Assembly: GCF_003595215.1 (NCBI RefSeq)
Contig: NZ_QYZP01000001.1
Coordinates: 186,001 to 250,000 of the forward strand
Length of the DNA stretch: 64,000 bases
From: Nesterenkonia natronophila
GTDB lineage: Bacteria; Actinomycetota; Actinomycetes; Actinomycetales; Micrococcaceae
Direction of reading: 5' to 3'
Part shown: in pieces, positions 53,278 through 61,637 of the stretch
Position numbering within the stretch: position 1 is the stretch's first letter
How the letters are laid out: the number at the start of each line of letters is the position of its first letter
Program-made: the position numbers and the translations under genes
Notes under the pieces: generated by a model
What the model saw: only the letters and a program-made list of their open reading frames with translations
Told to the model about the DNA's origin: nothing
Database searches by the model: none

Positions 53278-54054
53278 ATGACAGAGCAGACTATTCAGAC
53301 ACACCTCGTTGGCCAGACGGCCTTGGTAACCGGAGCAAGTCGCGGAATCGGCCTAAGCATCGCTCGAATCCTTGCCGCAGCGGGTGCCACGGTGGCGATC
53401 ACGGCTCGCCGTCAGGAGGGGATCGACGACGCGCTCGCCCAGTTGCCGGAGACAGCTTTCGGGATCGTCGGAAAGGCTGACTCTGCAGAGCACCAGGCGG
53501 AAGCGCTGACCAAAGTAGCTGAGCGCACTGGACGCCTTGACATCCTCATCAACAACGCCGGCATCAACCCTGTCTACGGAGCCCTCACAGAACTCGATCT
53601 CGACGCTGCCCGAAAGGTTCTGGAGGTCAATGTTCTAGCCGGACTCGGTTGGGTCCAACAGGCTCTGGCACGTCCGGATCTCGGATTCGCGCGTCACGGT
53701 GGCCGGGTCGTCTTCCTCTCTTCCGTCACCGCCGACATTCCGTCCGAGGGCATCGGCATCTACGGGATAAGCAAAGCCGCTCTATCTCACATGACCCGCA
53801 CTCTTGCCGTGGAGCTGGGTCCAGGCATTCGCGTCAACGCTGTGGCTCCGGCAGTGGTCAAAACGGACTTCGCCCGCGCCCTCTACGAAGGCAGAGAGGA
53901 TCAGGTGGCCGCGGACTATCCGCTCAAGCGGCTGGGGGTGCCCGAAGATGTCGGGGCAGCCGTTGAGTTTCTCGTTACCGAAAAGTCCAGCTGGATCACC
54001 GGTCAGGTACTCACTCTGGACGGTGGCCTGACCATTGCAGGAGGCACCGCATGA
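53278..54054 (+). CDS. Short-chain dehydrogenase/reductase (LvaD-like role)
   Basis: The 258-residue SDR has TGASRGIG, the NNAG motif, serine in FLSSVTAD, YGISK with tyrosine and lysine, and the C-terminal TGQVLTLDGGLTIAGG. The residues after strand 2 (TARRQ) favour NADP. It starts four bases after the ligase stop and overlaps the next gene by four bases. In the Lva pathway an SDR converts the 3-hydroxyacyl-CoA to the 3-ketoacyl-CoA. Confidence 0.87.
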   Translation: MTEQTIQTHLVGQTALVTGASRGIGLSIARILAAAGATVAITARRQEGIDDALAQLPETAFGIVGKADSAEHQAEALTKVAERTGRLDILINNAGINPVYGALTELDLDAARKVLEVNVLAGLGWVQQALARPDLGFARHGGRVVFLSSVTADIPSEGIGIYGISKAALSHMTRTLAVELGPGIRVNAVAPAVVKTDFARALYEGREDQVAADYPLKRLGVPEDVGAAVEFLVTEKSSWITGQVLTLDGGLTIAGGTA

Positions 54055-55271
54055 CCACCCCGACCGAACACTGGACCCGAGAGCAGCTGGCAGATATCCG
54101 GACGCGAGTTGAGAGGTTCATCGACGACATCGTAATCCCGCAGGAACCAGCTCCAGGGCAGACACTAGACCTCGCTACCCGTGACCAGCTGCGCGTTGCG
54201 GCGCAGGAGGCCGGGATATTCGCCCCCCATGTGCCCCAACGTTGGGGCGGTTTGGGCCTTCCAATCTCACACTGGCCCGAGATCTTTGAAGCCGTTGGAC
54301 GTTCCCCTATCGGTCCCGTTGTGCTCAACTGCATGGCCCCTGATGAGGGCAATATGCACATGCTCAGTGAGATCGCCACTGAGGAGCAGAAGCGCAAGTA
54401 CTTGAGTCCACTGGCCAGCGGCGAGACCAGCTCCTGCTTCGGGATGACGGAGCCGCACCCCGGTGCTGGCTCCGACCCATCCCAGCTGCAGACCTTAGCC
54501 CGGCGCGAGGCAGGCCAGTGGGTCATCCATGGGGAGAAGCGCTACAGCTCCGGAGCCAATCATGCAGGATTCATGATCGTCATGGCCAAGACTGAGCCCC
54601 ACGACGACCCCGCCTCGGCCGGAGCCACCATGTTCATAGTTTCCATGGACGCACCGGGAGTCTCAGTTCCACGTCAGATTGACACCATTGACCGCACCAT
54701 CGGTGGGGGCCACCCCCACGTGGTTCTGGATGAGGTCCGGGTGGAGGAGGACGATGTCCTCGGTGAGCCGCACCAGGGCTTCCGTTACGCGCAGGTGCGT
54801 CTGGGGCCGGCCCGACTGACTCACTGCATGCGCTGGCTGGGCCTGGCCACCCGCGCACAGGAGATCGCCCTCCAACGTGCCAATGAGCGTGAGATCTTCG
54901 ATGCGAAGCTCTCCGAGCAGGGCATTGCCCAGGTGATGATCGCCGACAGTGAGATCGACATTGAGACATCACGATCAATCATTGCGCGAACCGCACGGCT
55001 GCTTGAGGACGACCCAAGAGCGGGTTCCCGGCTCTCCTCCATCGCCAAGGTGCACTGCTCTGAGGCGGTGCACAGAATCATCGACCGCGCGGTCCAGCTG
55101 TGCGGAGGCGACGGAGTTTCCATGGACCTGCCGCTGGCTCAGTATCTCAACGAGGTCAGACCCTTCCGGATCTACGACGGTTCCTCCGAAACCCACCGAT
55201 GGGCCATAGCCCGTAGGGCTGCGCACCGGCAGCGGCAGAACGCAATGCATGCGGTGGGGACTGACCAATGA
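54051..55271 (+). CDS. Acyl-CoA dehydrogenase of the ACAD10/11 type (LvaC-like role)
   Basis: The 406-residue flavoprotein has the acyl-CoA dehydrogenase fold with FGMTEPHPGAGSD and WVIHGEKRYSSGANHA for FAD binding, and VQLCGGDGVSMDLPLAQYLNEVRPFRIYDGSSETHRWAIAR at the C-terminus. The NCMAPDEGNMH segment starting at Asn93 is typical of the ACAD10/11 branch, which handles 4-hydroxyacyl-CoAs after phosphorylation. Its last codons overlap the kinase gene, mirroring the kinase-dehydrogenase fusion of animal ACAD10/11. Confidence 0.9.
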   Translation: MTTPTEHWTREQLADIRTRVERFIDDIVIPQEPAPGQTLDLATRDQLRVAAQEAGIFAPHVPQRWGGLGLPISHWPEIFEAVGRSPIGPVVLNCMAPDEGNMHMLSEIATEEQKRKYLSPLASGETSSCFGMTEPHPGAGSDPSQLQTLARREAGQWVIHGEKRYSSGANHAGFMIVMAKTEPHDDPASAGATMFIVSMDAPGVSVPRQIDTIDRTIGGGHPHVVLDEVRVEEDDVLGEPHQGFRYAQVRLGPARLTHCMRWLGLATRAQEIALQRANEREIFDAKLSEQGIAQVMIADSEIDIETSRSIIARTARLLEDDPRAGSRLSSIAKVHCSEAVHRIIDRAVQLCGGDGVSMDLPLAQYLNEVRPFRIYDGSSETHRWAIARRAAHRQRQNAMHAVGTDQ

Positions 55272-56374
55272 GCGCAGAGATAGCCCGCAACCGGGTGGAG
55301 GCACAGCAGCTACCAATGCCGCCGTTGCTGGTGCTCGACACGGTGCAGGAATTCCTCGATGCCCACGGGCTAGGTACCGGCCCACTGGAAATCTCCCGGA
55401 TCGGGGAAGGCCAGTCGAACGTCACTTTCCGCATCCGCCGAGACAAGGCTGATCTCGTGCTACGGCGTGGCCCGAGACCGCCGCTACCCCGGTCGACTCA
55501 CGACATGCTACGCGAAGCACGTGTCCAACAGGCGCTCGCCGGGCACCCGGTTCCGGTTCCAAAGATCCGTGCCGTTTGTGAGGACGAGAATCTGTTGGGG
55601 GTGCCCTTCTACGTCATGGACTACATGGATGGAGACGTGCTCACGGGTCGCCTCCCCGACGAATATGACAACAAGACCACCCGACGAAAACTCTCCGCCG
55701 CAATGGTGGAGACCCTTCAGCAGCTCCACGATGTAGACGTCGCTGAGCCTCACATCGCATCACTAGGCAGACCTGAGGGCTACCTAAGAAGACAAGTGGA
55801 GAGGTTTGCTCAGCTCTGGCCGATGAACACTCGGCGTGACATCCCCCTCGTCGACGAGCTCTCCGCATGGTTGAGGGGCAACCTCCCCGAGACGCAACGG
55901 CACGCGGTCATCCATGGAGACTTCCGCATGGGCAACCTGATGTATACCGCCTCAACCCGAGGGACCGCTCAGACTCCGCGCGTCGAAGCCGTTCTAGATT
56001 GGGAGATGGCCACCCTGGGCGACCCGCTGGCCGACCTCGGCTACTTGACCGCCACCTACGCCACGGCCGGTGAGGCGGGGACAGTGCTGGAGCTCACCTC
56101 AGTGACCCGAAAAGAAGGTTTTCACACGCGCGAGGAACTGGTCGAAGCGTACTCACGCGGCTCATCGCTTAACCTCGAGATGCTCCCGTGGTACCAGACG
56201 ATGGCCCTTTGGAAGGCCGCTATCTTCTGTGAAGCCATGTACACCCGGTATCTCAACGGAGAAAGGCCCGGGGATACCTTCGCCGAAGGTCTCAAGCATG
56301 GCGTGCCGGAGCTGTTGGACCAGGCGCTCCAGTACTCGAAGCAACTCCGGTCAACGAACCCCGCTAGCCGTTAA
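55268..56374 (+). CDS. APH-family kinase, ACAD10/11 kinase-domain type (LvaA-like role)
   Basis: The 368-residue protein has the aminoglycoside phosphotransferase/choline kinase fold. Visible are the ATP loop ISRIGEGQSNVTFRI, the catalytic HGDFRMGN starting at His216, and the metal-binding VLDWEMATLGDPLADLGY. It is not a resistance gene by context. In LvaA and ACAD10/11 this kinase phosphorylates the 4-hydroxyl of an acyl-CoA. It overlaps the dehydrogenase gene by four bases. Confidence 0.9.
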   Translation: MSAEIARNRVEAQQLPMPPLLVLDTVQEFLDAHGLGTGPLEISRIGEGQSNVTFRIRRDKADLVLRRGPRPPLPRSTHDMLREARVQQALAGHPVPVPKIRAVCEDENLLGVPFYVMDYMDGDVLTGRLPDEYDNKTTRRKLSAAMVETLQQLHDVDVAEPHIASLGRPEGYLRRQVERFAQLWPMNTRRDIPLVDELSAWLRGNLPETQRHAVIHGDFRMGNLMYTASTRGTAQTPRVEAVLDWEMATLGDPLADLGYLTATYATAGEAGTVLELTSVTRKEGFHTREELVEAYSRGSSLNLEMLPWYQTMALWKAAIFCEAMYTRYLNGERPGDTFAEGLKHGVPELLDQALQYSKQLRSTNPASR

Positions 56375-56418
56375 GAACCACTTCACAAGACTCATGAGCA
56401 TTCAAAGGAGAGACTCTG

Positions 56419-57762
56419 ATGGCCCAGACACAGACGGCCGCGCCTGTTCGACGAGAACAGCGAGCCCAACGAAAGTCGCTCGGAGCCAGCACGGCTGGAC
56501 AGGTGCTGGAATGGTACGAGTGGAGCGCATACGCTGTCTTCGCTCCCTTCATCGCGCAGGTGATGTTCAACCCGGCGAACCCAGTCTCCGCACTACTTTC
56601 AACGCTGGCCGTCTTTGCGGTCGGTTTCCTCGTCCGGCCCCTGGGTGGAGTGGTTTTCGGCCACATCGCAGATCGCAAGGGGCGCAAATTCGTCCTGATC
56701 ACCACAATGATGACGATGGCGGTAGCTTCCGTTGCGATCGGGCTGCTGCCTACATACAGCTCTGTGGGCATCTGGGCCTCCGTCCTGCTGCTGCTTCTGC
56801 GCATCGTCCAAGGTTTCGCTCACGGCGGTGAGTCCGCGGCCGCCAACAGCTACGTTGCTGAGATCGCACCCCGGCACCGCCGCGGACAATGGGGATCCGT
56901 CGTCTTCATCGCGATCTTCGGCGGGTCCGTTCTCGCCTACACAGTGGGCGGAACTATCACCTTCAACGCCGAAGAGTCCTTTGTCCTGGAGTGGGGTTGG
57001 CGCATCCCTTTCTGGCTCGGTGCGATCCTCGCCGTCGTCGCTCTCTACATGAGAATGGGCATGGCAGAGTCTGCAACTTTTGAAGAGCTCACCGAAGAAA
57101 AGATCAGCCCAGACGACATCATCGACGAGTCCGTCGAGACAGGCGACCCTCGGGTTGTTGAAGCAGTCCGGCCAAAGAGCCCGCTGATCGCCATTCTTGT
57201 GATTATCGCCATGGTCTCCGGCGTAACCTCCGCGCATTACACCTGGACGTCCTATGTCTCGACATATGCGATCGTTGAACAGGGTATGGATGCCAACAGC
57301 GCCTATTGGGTGACCGTCGCCGCGCAGGTCGTGGCTCTCGCAGCTTTGCCGCTGTGGGGAATGCTCTCCGACAGGATCGGTCGCAAACCTGTGCTCTACA
57401 CATTCGGTGTCGGCATGGCGCTGATGCAGTTTCCGCTTATGGGGCTGATCTCGGATCGGCCGTGGACACTGCTGGTTGCGTCTATGATCGCGCTTCTGAT
57501 CGTAGGTGCCGCAGGTGCGCTGCTGGCCTGCGTGATGTCGGAAGTCTTCCCCACCGCCCAGCGCACCAGGAACATCGGGCTCGCCTACTCACTGTCGGTC
57601 GCGGTCTTCGGTGGCTTCGCGCCGTACCTAAACCAACTGTTCAATAGCTGGGACATGAACTGGATGTCGAATGGGTACGTGGTGCTGCTGTGTCTTGTCA
57701 CACTTGTCGCGGTGAAGATTCTCCCGGAGACAAAGGGCATCGACCTCAACGCTGTCCGCTGA
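56419..57762 (+). CDS. MFS transporter, metabolite:H+ symporter (MHS) family
   Basis: The 447-residue protein has 12 helices with the MHS signature: ASTAGQVLEWYEWSAYAVFAPFIA, RPLGGVVFGHIADRKGRK, LRIVQGFAHGGE and APRHRRGQWGS. Members import dicarboxylates, shikimate, proline/betaine and similar acids. As the last gene of the acyl-CoA operon it is probably the uptake system for the acid activated by the ligase. AAAGGAGAG precedes the ATG. Confidence 0.9.
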   Translation: MAQTQTAAPVRREQRAQRKSLGASTAGQVLEWYEWSAYAVFAPFIAQVMFNPANPVSALLSTLAVFAVGFLVRPLGGVVFGHIADRKGRKFVLITTMMTMAVASVAIGLLPTYSSVGIWASVLLLLLRIVQGFAHGGESAAANSYVAEIAPRHRRGQWGSVVFIAIFGGSVLAYTVGGTITFNAEESFVLEWGWRIPFWLGAILAVVALYMRMGMAESATFEELTEEKISPDDIIDESVETGDPRVVEAVRPKSPLIAILVIIAMVSGVTSAHYTWTSYVSTYAIVEQGMDANSAYWVTVAAQVVALAALPLWGMLSDRIGRKPVLYTFGVGMALMQFPLMGLISDRPWTLLVASMIALLIVGAAGALLACVMSEVFPTAQRTRNIGLAYSLSVAVFGGFAPYLNQLFNSWDMNWMSNGYVVLLCLVTLVAVKILPETKGIDLNAVR

Positions 57763-57771
57763 CACGAAGCA

Positions 57772-57816
57772 AACCCCGGTGACGTCCTGCTTGTTTCGCG
57801 GGAAGTCCCCGGGGTT
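57772..57816. terminator. Hairpin between converging MFS and CGNR genes
   Basis: AACCCCGG at 57772-57779 pairs exactly with CCGGGGTT at 57809-57816 around a 29-base loop that can extend the stem through GAC/GTC. It lies ten bases after the MFS stop and can act from both sides. There is no strong T-run. Confidence 0.5.
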
Positions 57817-57835
57817 ACCTACGATGATGAGAACC

Positions 57836-58600
57836 TCAGACTTTCTTGGTCTCCTTGGAGCTGGCTTGACGTTTCTGCATGAGCTCCTCGCGCATGCGAT
57901 CCCGGAACTCCTTAGCGGCAATCGCGGTGGCCGAGGTCGGGCGATTCAGCTGCTCGGCCTTCTCCCGGGCTGACGGTTTCGCCAGTCGCGGACGAACCTG
58001 ACCGGAAACCTGTTCGTCGTCCTTCCTCGCCGCCTGCCGCGCACGATAGGCACGTACATGGGCACGGTTGGCGCAGTTTCCGAAGTCACAAAACAACTTG
58101 GATCGGTTGCGGGTCAGGTCGACGATCGCCGCCTCACAGTCATCCCCCCGGCAAATGCGAAGTCGTCCGGTCTCGTCACGCGTGACGAGAAAGGCCAGAG
58201 CAGCTGCCACAGGAGCCGTCATGACGTCGCTGGTCTGACTTGAGACGGGGATGGGGCGCTCACGGAAGGCGGAACCCTCATGCGGCTCAGCGGCCACCAC
58301 CTGGATTCCCACGCCCTCGAGCAAGTCGTTGACAATGTCTAACTCCTTAGGCTCTATCGTCGGCGCAGAGGCCCACAAAGCATGCAGCTGGCGACGCAGC
58401 GCCCGAACCTTCTCCAATTGCCTGCGGTTGACCGAGGTGGCTGGCCATTCCAGTTCTGGTTCACGTTCACGGAGGTAAGACTCGAGCCCTTCCACCGAGT
58501 CAAGAGTTTCGGGTGAGGGTTTCGCGCTATGCAAGCCCTCTGCCGTATTGATCAGATCCGATGCGGCGATCAGGGCGCGATTGATTTCTGGGTTGAACAT
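57836..58600 (-). CDS. CGNR zinc-finger protein with ABATE-like domain, probable regulator
   Basis: The 254-residue protein has an N-terminal ABATE-like helical domain and a CGNR zinc finger at about residues 150-195: CRGDDCEAAIVDLTRNRSKLFCDFGNCANRAHVRAYRARQ, where cysteines bind zinc and the eponymous CGNR is CANR. A charged C-terminal tail of about 60 residues follows (ending RMREELMQKRQASSKETKKV). Such proteins are thought to be stress-response transcription factors in actinobacteria. AGGAG lies six bases before the ATG. The gap upstream is rich in hairpins. Confidence 0.88.
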   Translation of the reverse strand: MFNPEINRALIAASDLINTAEGLHSAKPSPETLDSVEGLESYLREREPELEWPATSVNRRQLEKVRALRRQLHALWASAPTIEPKELDIVNDLLEGVGIQVVAAEPHEGSAFRERPIPVSSQTSDVMTAPVAAALAFLVTRDETGRLRICRGDDCEAAIVDLTRNRSKLFCDFGNCANRAHVRAYRARQAARKDDEQVSGQVRPRLAKPSAREKAEQLNRPTSATAIAAKEFRDRMREELMQKRQASSKETKKV

Positions 58601-58621
58601 GCAGTACTCCTGCCAAGTGTG

Positions 58622-58730
58622 GAAGCGCCCGGTAGCTGGAACGGTAGCTCAGGGCGCGATTGGTGCAACGACTAGCGGCAAGTCAACACTTCCGTCATCC
58701 CAGACGGGAGTGTCGAATCCCGCGGAACCA
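58622..58730. promoter_or_regulatory. Hairpin-rich segment upstream of the CGNR gene, tRNA-like 3' end
   Basis: The 171-base gap between the CGNR and SRPBCC genes holds nested structures. GCGCCC (58625-58630) can pair with GGGCGC (near 58652-58657). TTCCG (58690-58694) can pair with CGGAA (58723-58727), enclosing CGGGA (58705-58709) paired to TCCCG (58718-58722). CCA follows at 58728-58730, imitating a tRNA T-arm and acceptor end. CGGTAGCT occurs twice. A 14-mer, TCAGGGCGCGATTG, is found here (58649) and in the CGNR coding start (58570). It is not a normal tRNA. Confidence 0.35.
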
Positions 58731-58771
58731 TATTCTAGCCTGAACTCTTCTGACCTGGGGAAAGGTACTGG

Positions 58772-59260
58772 TCAGTGGCCTGGGGGCCTGCAGATTTTCG
58801 CCATGTGTCGCAGCGACCTCTGGATGCTTTCGGCATTCACCCGGGGCACTTGGGCCAACCTCAGCGTAGCCCGAATCACACGCCATTGGCTGGTCGCGTC
58901 GTAACTCTCGGTGACGCGGGTAGAAGCAGCGTCGAGCGGCTCGAACTCCCAGCTCCAGCGGTGACCGGTGGGCTGACGCCACTCAACGATTCCTGGAGTG
59001 GCCGAAGTGGGGCGCCGGGCTTGTGTCACCCTGAGCGGGAGCCGGTAAGGCAGTCCGTATTTCCGCATGTGGACACTGAAGCGTGCGCCATTAGTGAGTT
59101 CCCGGGGCCCTCTCGCTCGGGCCTGCACTGTCTGAGATCCGTGAAACTCGTGGTGGCGGTGCGGGTCGGCCACCAGGGTATAGAGCTCGTCAGCTGGGGC
59201 TTCCACAGTGATGGAGTATGACGTCACATGGGGTCCCGTATCATTGCGCGCTGGTTCCAT
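58772..59260 (-). CDS. SRPBCC (polyketide cyclase/START-like) family protein
   Basis: The 162-residue protein reads as an SRPBCC helix-grip fold: first strand VTSYSITVEAPADELYTLVADPHRHHEFHGSQTVQ, then GPRELTNGARFSVHM, the WSWEFEPLDAASTRVTESYD strands and a C-terminal helix RVNAESIQRSLRHMAKIC. The fold binds hydrophobic ligands or carries out simple hydrolyses; no specific role is visible. Its start lies head to head with the membrane protein gene at 59293. Confidence 0.8.
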   Translation of the reverse strand: MEPARNDTGPHVTSYSITVEAPADELYTLVADPHRHHEFHGSQTVQARARGPRELTNGARFSVHMRKYGLPYRLPLRVTQARRPTSATPGIVEWRQPTGHRWSWEFEPLDAASTRVTESYDATSQWRVIRATLRLAQVPRVNAESIQRSLRHMAKICRPPGH

Positions 59261-59292
59261 GGTCCGACCCTACCCCCGGCTCCAGGAGAGGA

Positions 59293-60597
59293 ATGAGGTT
59301 CGACTTACCACCATTGGGTCTATCTGGTAAATCTGGGGGTGTGACTTCCATCCGCAAACCTGGCCGGGCGCGAACGCTGGCCGTCAGCGCGGCGCAGGAG
59401 GAGACCGCTCACCCCGCCCTGGCCACAGTTCAGCAGGCGGAAACCCAGGCTCAGCTTCAGGTGCTGGTCGAGGCCCGGGCGATCTGGTCAGCGCTCAGCG
59501 GCGGTCTGATGGGTCTGCTCTTGGGCCTGGTGGTCTTCTACGACCACCGCCCCCCTCTGGCAGGTGATGAGTCCATCCAGTTCTACGGCGCTGTGATCGG
59601 AGGAGTCACAGCGGGGTTGGCATTCCTGCTGGGCTATTCGCTCAACGCCCGCATGGCGAACATCTGGCTCGGGCAGCGTCCCAGGCTCCGGCAGCTGGTC
59701 GACACACTCGCTCTGCTGGTGGTTCACTCCTCGATCGCGGTGATGGGATCGCTTGGCATATTTCGAGTCTTTCAGGAAGCGTTCATCGGCCTAACCGTTG
59801 ATCACATCGCGGGGGCAGTGCTGTTGTCGGTGGTCGGCGGAGTCGCTGCCTATTTCGGCTTCAACTCCGGGGCACGGATTTCTGCCTTCAGCCTTTCCAC
59901 ACTCTTGGCCGTCTTCATGGCGTCCGGGGTCCTCGTGTCAATGATCTTCGCGGAGAACCCCTTCTGGTGGCATGTGATGTTCTCCGAACTCGGCACCGGG
60001 CAAGCGGGGTTGACGAGCTTCTGGACCTTCAACACCACACTTGTGGTCTCTGGGATCATCATTACCACCCTGACGGCATTCATCACCCGTGATCTGGAGA
60101 TCTGGGCTGGTCACGAACGGCTCGCTGTGGCACGCCGGCTGGCTGTCCGCGCCGATGAGGCCCGCACGAGGGAAGGCAAGGTGCGGCTGCGCACGCGGGT
60201 CTCGAGCGCATTGTCGGGTCACTTCCGCACACCTCGTACTGCGGCGCTGCGCGTGGTGATGATCGTCATGGGGCTCTCCCTGGCGGGCATCGGGCTCGTA
60301 CCCATAAATGTGCATCACGATCTGCACACTGTCATCACGGCCGTGTTCGGGCTCAGCTTCCTCTTCATCCTGCTCACCGTGCCCTACCTTCTGCCCGGCT
60401 TCCCGCGCTCGTTCTACCTGCTGAGCCTTGTGGCCGCAGTGGGGCTGATCTTCTCCTTCCTTCTGTGGAAGCCCGTCAGCTACTGGAACCTCACATCGCT
60501 GGAACTGGTCGGCGCTGCGATCCTCTTCGCATGGTTGATCGTGTTCATCCGAAACATTGCGGCTCTGGTGGAGCGGGTGCGCCGAAGCGAGGTCTGA
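59293..60597 (+). CDS. Multi-pass membrane protein, DUF998-like
   Basis: The 434-residue product has about ten hydrophobic segments in two groups separated by a charged loop of about 55 residues (LEIWAGHERLAVARRLAVRADEARTREGKVRLRTR). An aromatic motif WTFNTTLVVSG is in the middle. This looks like a DUF998/Frag1-like membrane protein of unknown function. ATG 59293 has AGGAGAGG just ahead; GTG 59341 behind GGGGG is an alternative start. The frame from 59218 would overlap the divergent SRPBCC gene and is rejected. Confidence 0.7.
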   Translation: MRFDLPPLGLSGKSGGVTSIRKPGRARTLAVSAAQEETAHPALATVQQAETQAQLQVLVEARAIWSALSGGLMGLLLGLVVFYDHRPPLAGDESIQFYGAVIGGVTAGLAFLLGYSLNARMANIWLGQRPRLRQLVDTLALLVVHSSIAVMGSLGIFRVFQEAFIGLTVDHIAGAVLLSVVGGVAAYFGFNSGARISAFSLSTLLAVFMASGVLVSMIFAENPFWWHVMFSELGTGQAGLTSFWTFNTTLVVSGIIITTLTAFITRDLEIWAGHERLAVARRLAVRADEARTREGKVRLRTRVSSALSGHFRTPRTAALRVVMIVMGLSLAGIGLVPINVHHDLHTVITAVFGLSFLFILLTVPYLLPGFPRSFYLLSLVAAVGLIFSFLLWKPVSYWNLTSLELVGAAILFAWLIVFIRNIAALVERVRRSEV

Positions 60598-60621
60598 GCA
60601 TCCTTGACGTGCCTACCAGCG

Positions 60622-61518
60622 CTATCCGTTCAGATAACGTGTGGCAGCGCGCCGCACGGCGTCGCTGAGCCGCTCCAGCGCAGGGGTGGTGGTAGTCCAG
60701 TGTTGCCAGTGCAGTGGGACGTCCTCCGCGCCGATCTCAGAGATCACCACCAGGTCCGGGTGCTCGCCGTCCAGCACTCCCGTTGGAAGCATGGACTCTG
60801 GGATCATGCCCCAACCGAGCCCGTATCCCACTGCCGCGTTGTAGGCCTGAACTGAGGGCAGCAGGTGAGTCACCGCCGGTGAGGCGCCCAGCCTGGACAA
60901 CACATTACGCTGGGTGGCATCGCGGATGCTGAAATCAATCTGCGGCACACGCTCCCAGTCCACCAACCCGCGGTCTCCCCGGTGCCGGTCCAACAGTTCA
61001 GAGCTGGCCACCGGCCAGTATCGAATAGTGCCCAGCGGTTGTACTCGACATCCTGACACTGGAGCCGGGTTCTCCGTTACAGCTGCGGCAACCGTACCGT
61101 TGCGCAGCAGCTCATCAGTATGCTGCTGGTCCTCGGCATGCACGTGAATCTCCACATCGTCCCAGGTGGCCGCCTCTTGGAGCACACGAATAAACCAGCT
61201 GGACAACGAGTCGGCGTTGACGGCCACCGCCAGTGTGATTGTCGGACGGTAATTGGGTGATGAACCGCGGAAGCCCAGACTGCGGCGAGCTTCATCCTCC
61301 AGCAGAATCGTCTGCCGAGCGATGCGCAGCAGCTGCTCGCCGGATTCGGTAGGCCTCACGGGGATGGTGCGGGTAAGCAGCACCTGGCCCACCTCCTTCT
61401 CCAACGCTTTGATGCGTTGGGAGAACGCAGACCCTGAGATGAGTAACAGAGCCGCCGCTGAATCAAAGGTTCCCTCATCGACTGCCAGTACGAAAGCCCG
61501 CAGGTGATCTGTGTTCAT
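60622..61518 (-). CDS. lysG: LysR-family activator, LysG/ArgP type
   Basis: The 298-residue protein has a LysR HTH (MNTDHLRAFVLAVDEGTFDSAAALLLISGSAFSQRIKALEKEVGQVLLTR) and a substrate domain with the LysG/ArgP pattern (SLGFRGSS, SLSSWFIRVLQEA). It is divergent from a LysE exporter, the classic LysG-LysE pair, in which LysG turns on lysE when lysine, arginine or histidine accumulate in the cell. A palindrome in the gap is a likely binding site. Confidence 0.93.
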   Translation of the reverse strand: MNTDHLRAFVLAVDEGTFDSAAALLLISGSAFSQRIKALEKEVGQVLLTRTIPVRPTESGEQLLRIARQTILLEDEARRSLGFRGSSPNYRPTITLAVAVNADSLSSWFIRVLQEAATWDDVEIHVHAEDQQHTDELLRNGTVAAAVTENPAPVSGCRVQPLGTIRYWPVASSELLDRHRGDRGLVDWERVPQIDFSIRDATQRNVLSRLGASPAVTHLLPSVQAYNAAVGYGLGWGMIPESMLPTGVLDGEHPDLVVISEIGAEDVPLHWQHWTTTTPALERLSDAVRRAATRYLNG

Positions 61519-61576
61519 CTCCGCCCCACTCTCTGCTGCGGTCCAGGATGACTTCGGACCGATATCTGAAGCATAG

Positions 61577-61591
61577 CTTCATTCAATGAAG
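61577..61591. promoter_or_regulatory. Perfect palindrome in the lysG-lysE divergent gap
   Basis: CTTCATT-C-AATGAAG is a perfect inverted repeat with seven-base arms. It lies 59 bases from the lysG start and 46 bases before the lysE start, and a second, overlapping repeat GAAGCATAGCTTC is next to it (61568-61580). Both fit a LysR-type activator binding region upstream of lysE. Confidence 0.65.
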
Positions 61592-61637
61592 AATATTGCG
61601 CTGGTGCGGACACGACTGGCTGAGCAGACTGGAGTCC

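Noticed and set aside
55268..56374. Aminoglycoside resistance phosphotransferase
   Set aside because: The fold is shared, but the motif DWEMATLGDPLADLGY and the coupling to an acyl-CoA dehydrogenase place it with ACAD10/11-type kinases.
58636..58730. Possible tRNA gene (GGTAGCTCAG plus a GTCGAATCCC-like T-arm and CCA end)
   Set aside because: The T-loop would be eight bases, no matching seven-base acceptor stem or anticodon arm can be formed, so it is not a functional tRNA; kept only as a structured region.
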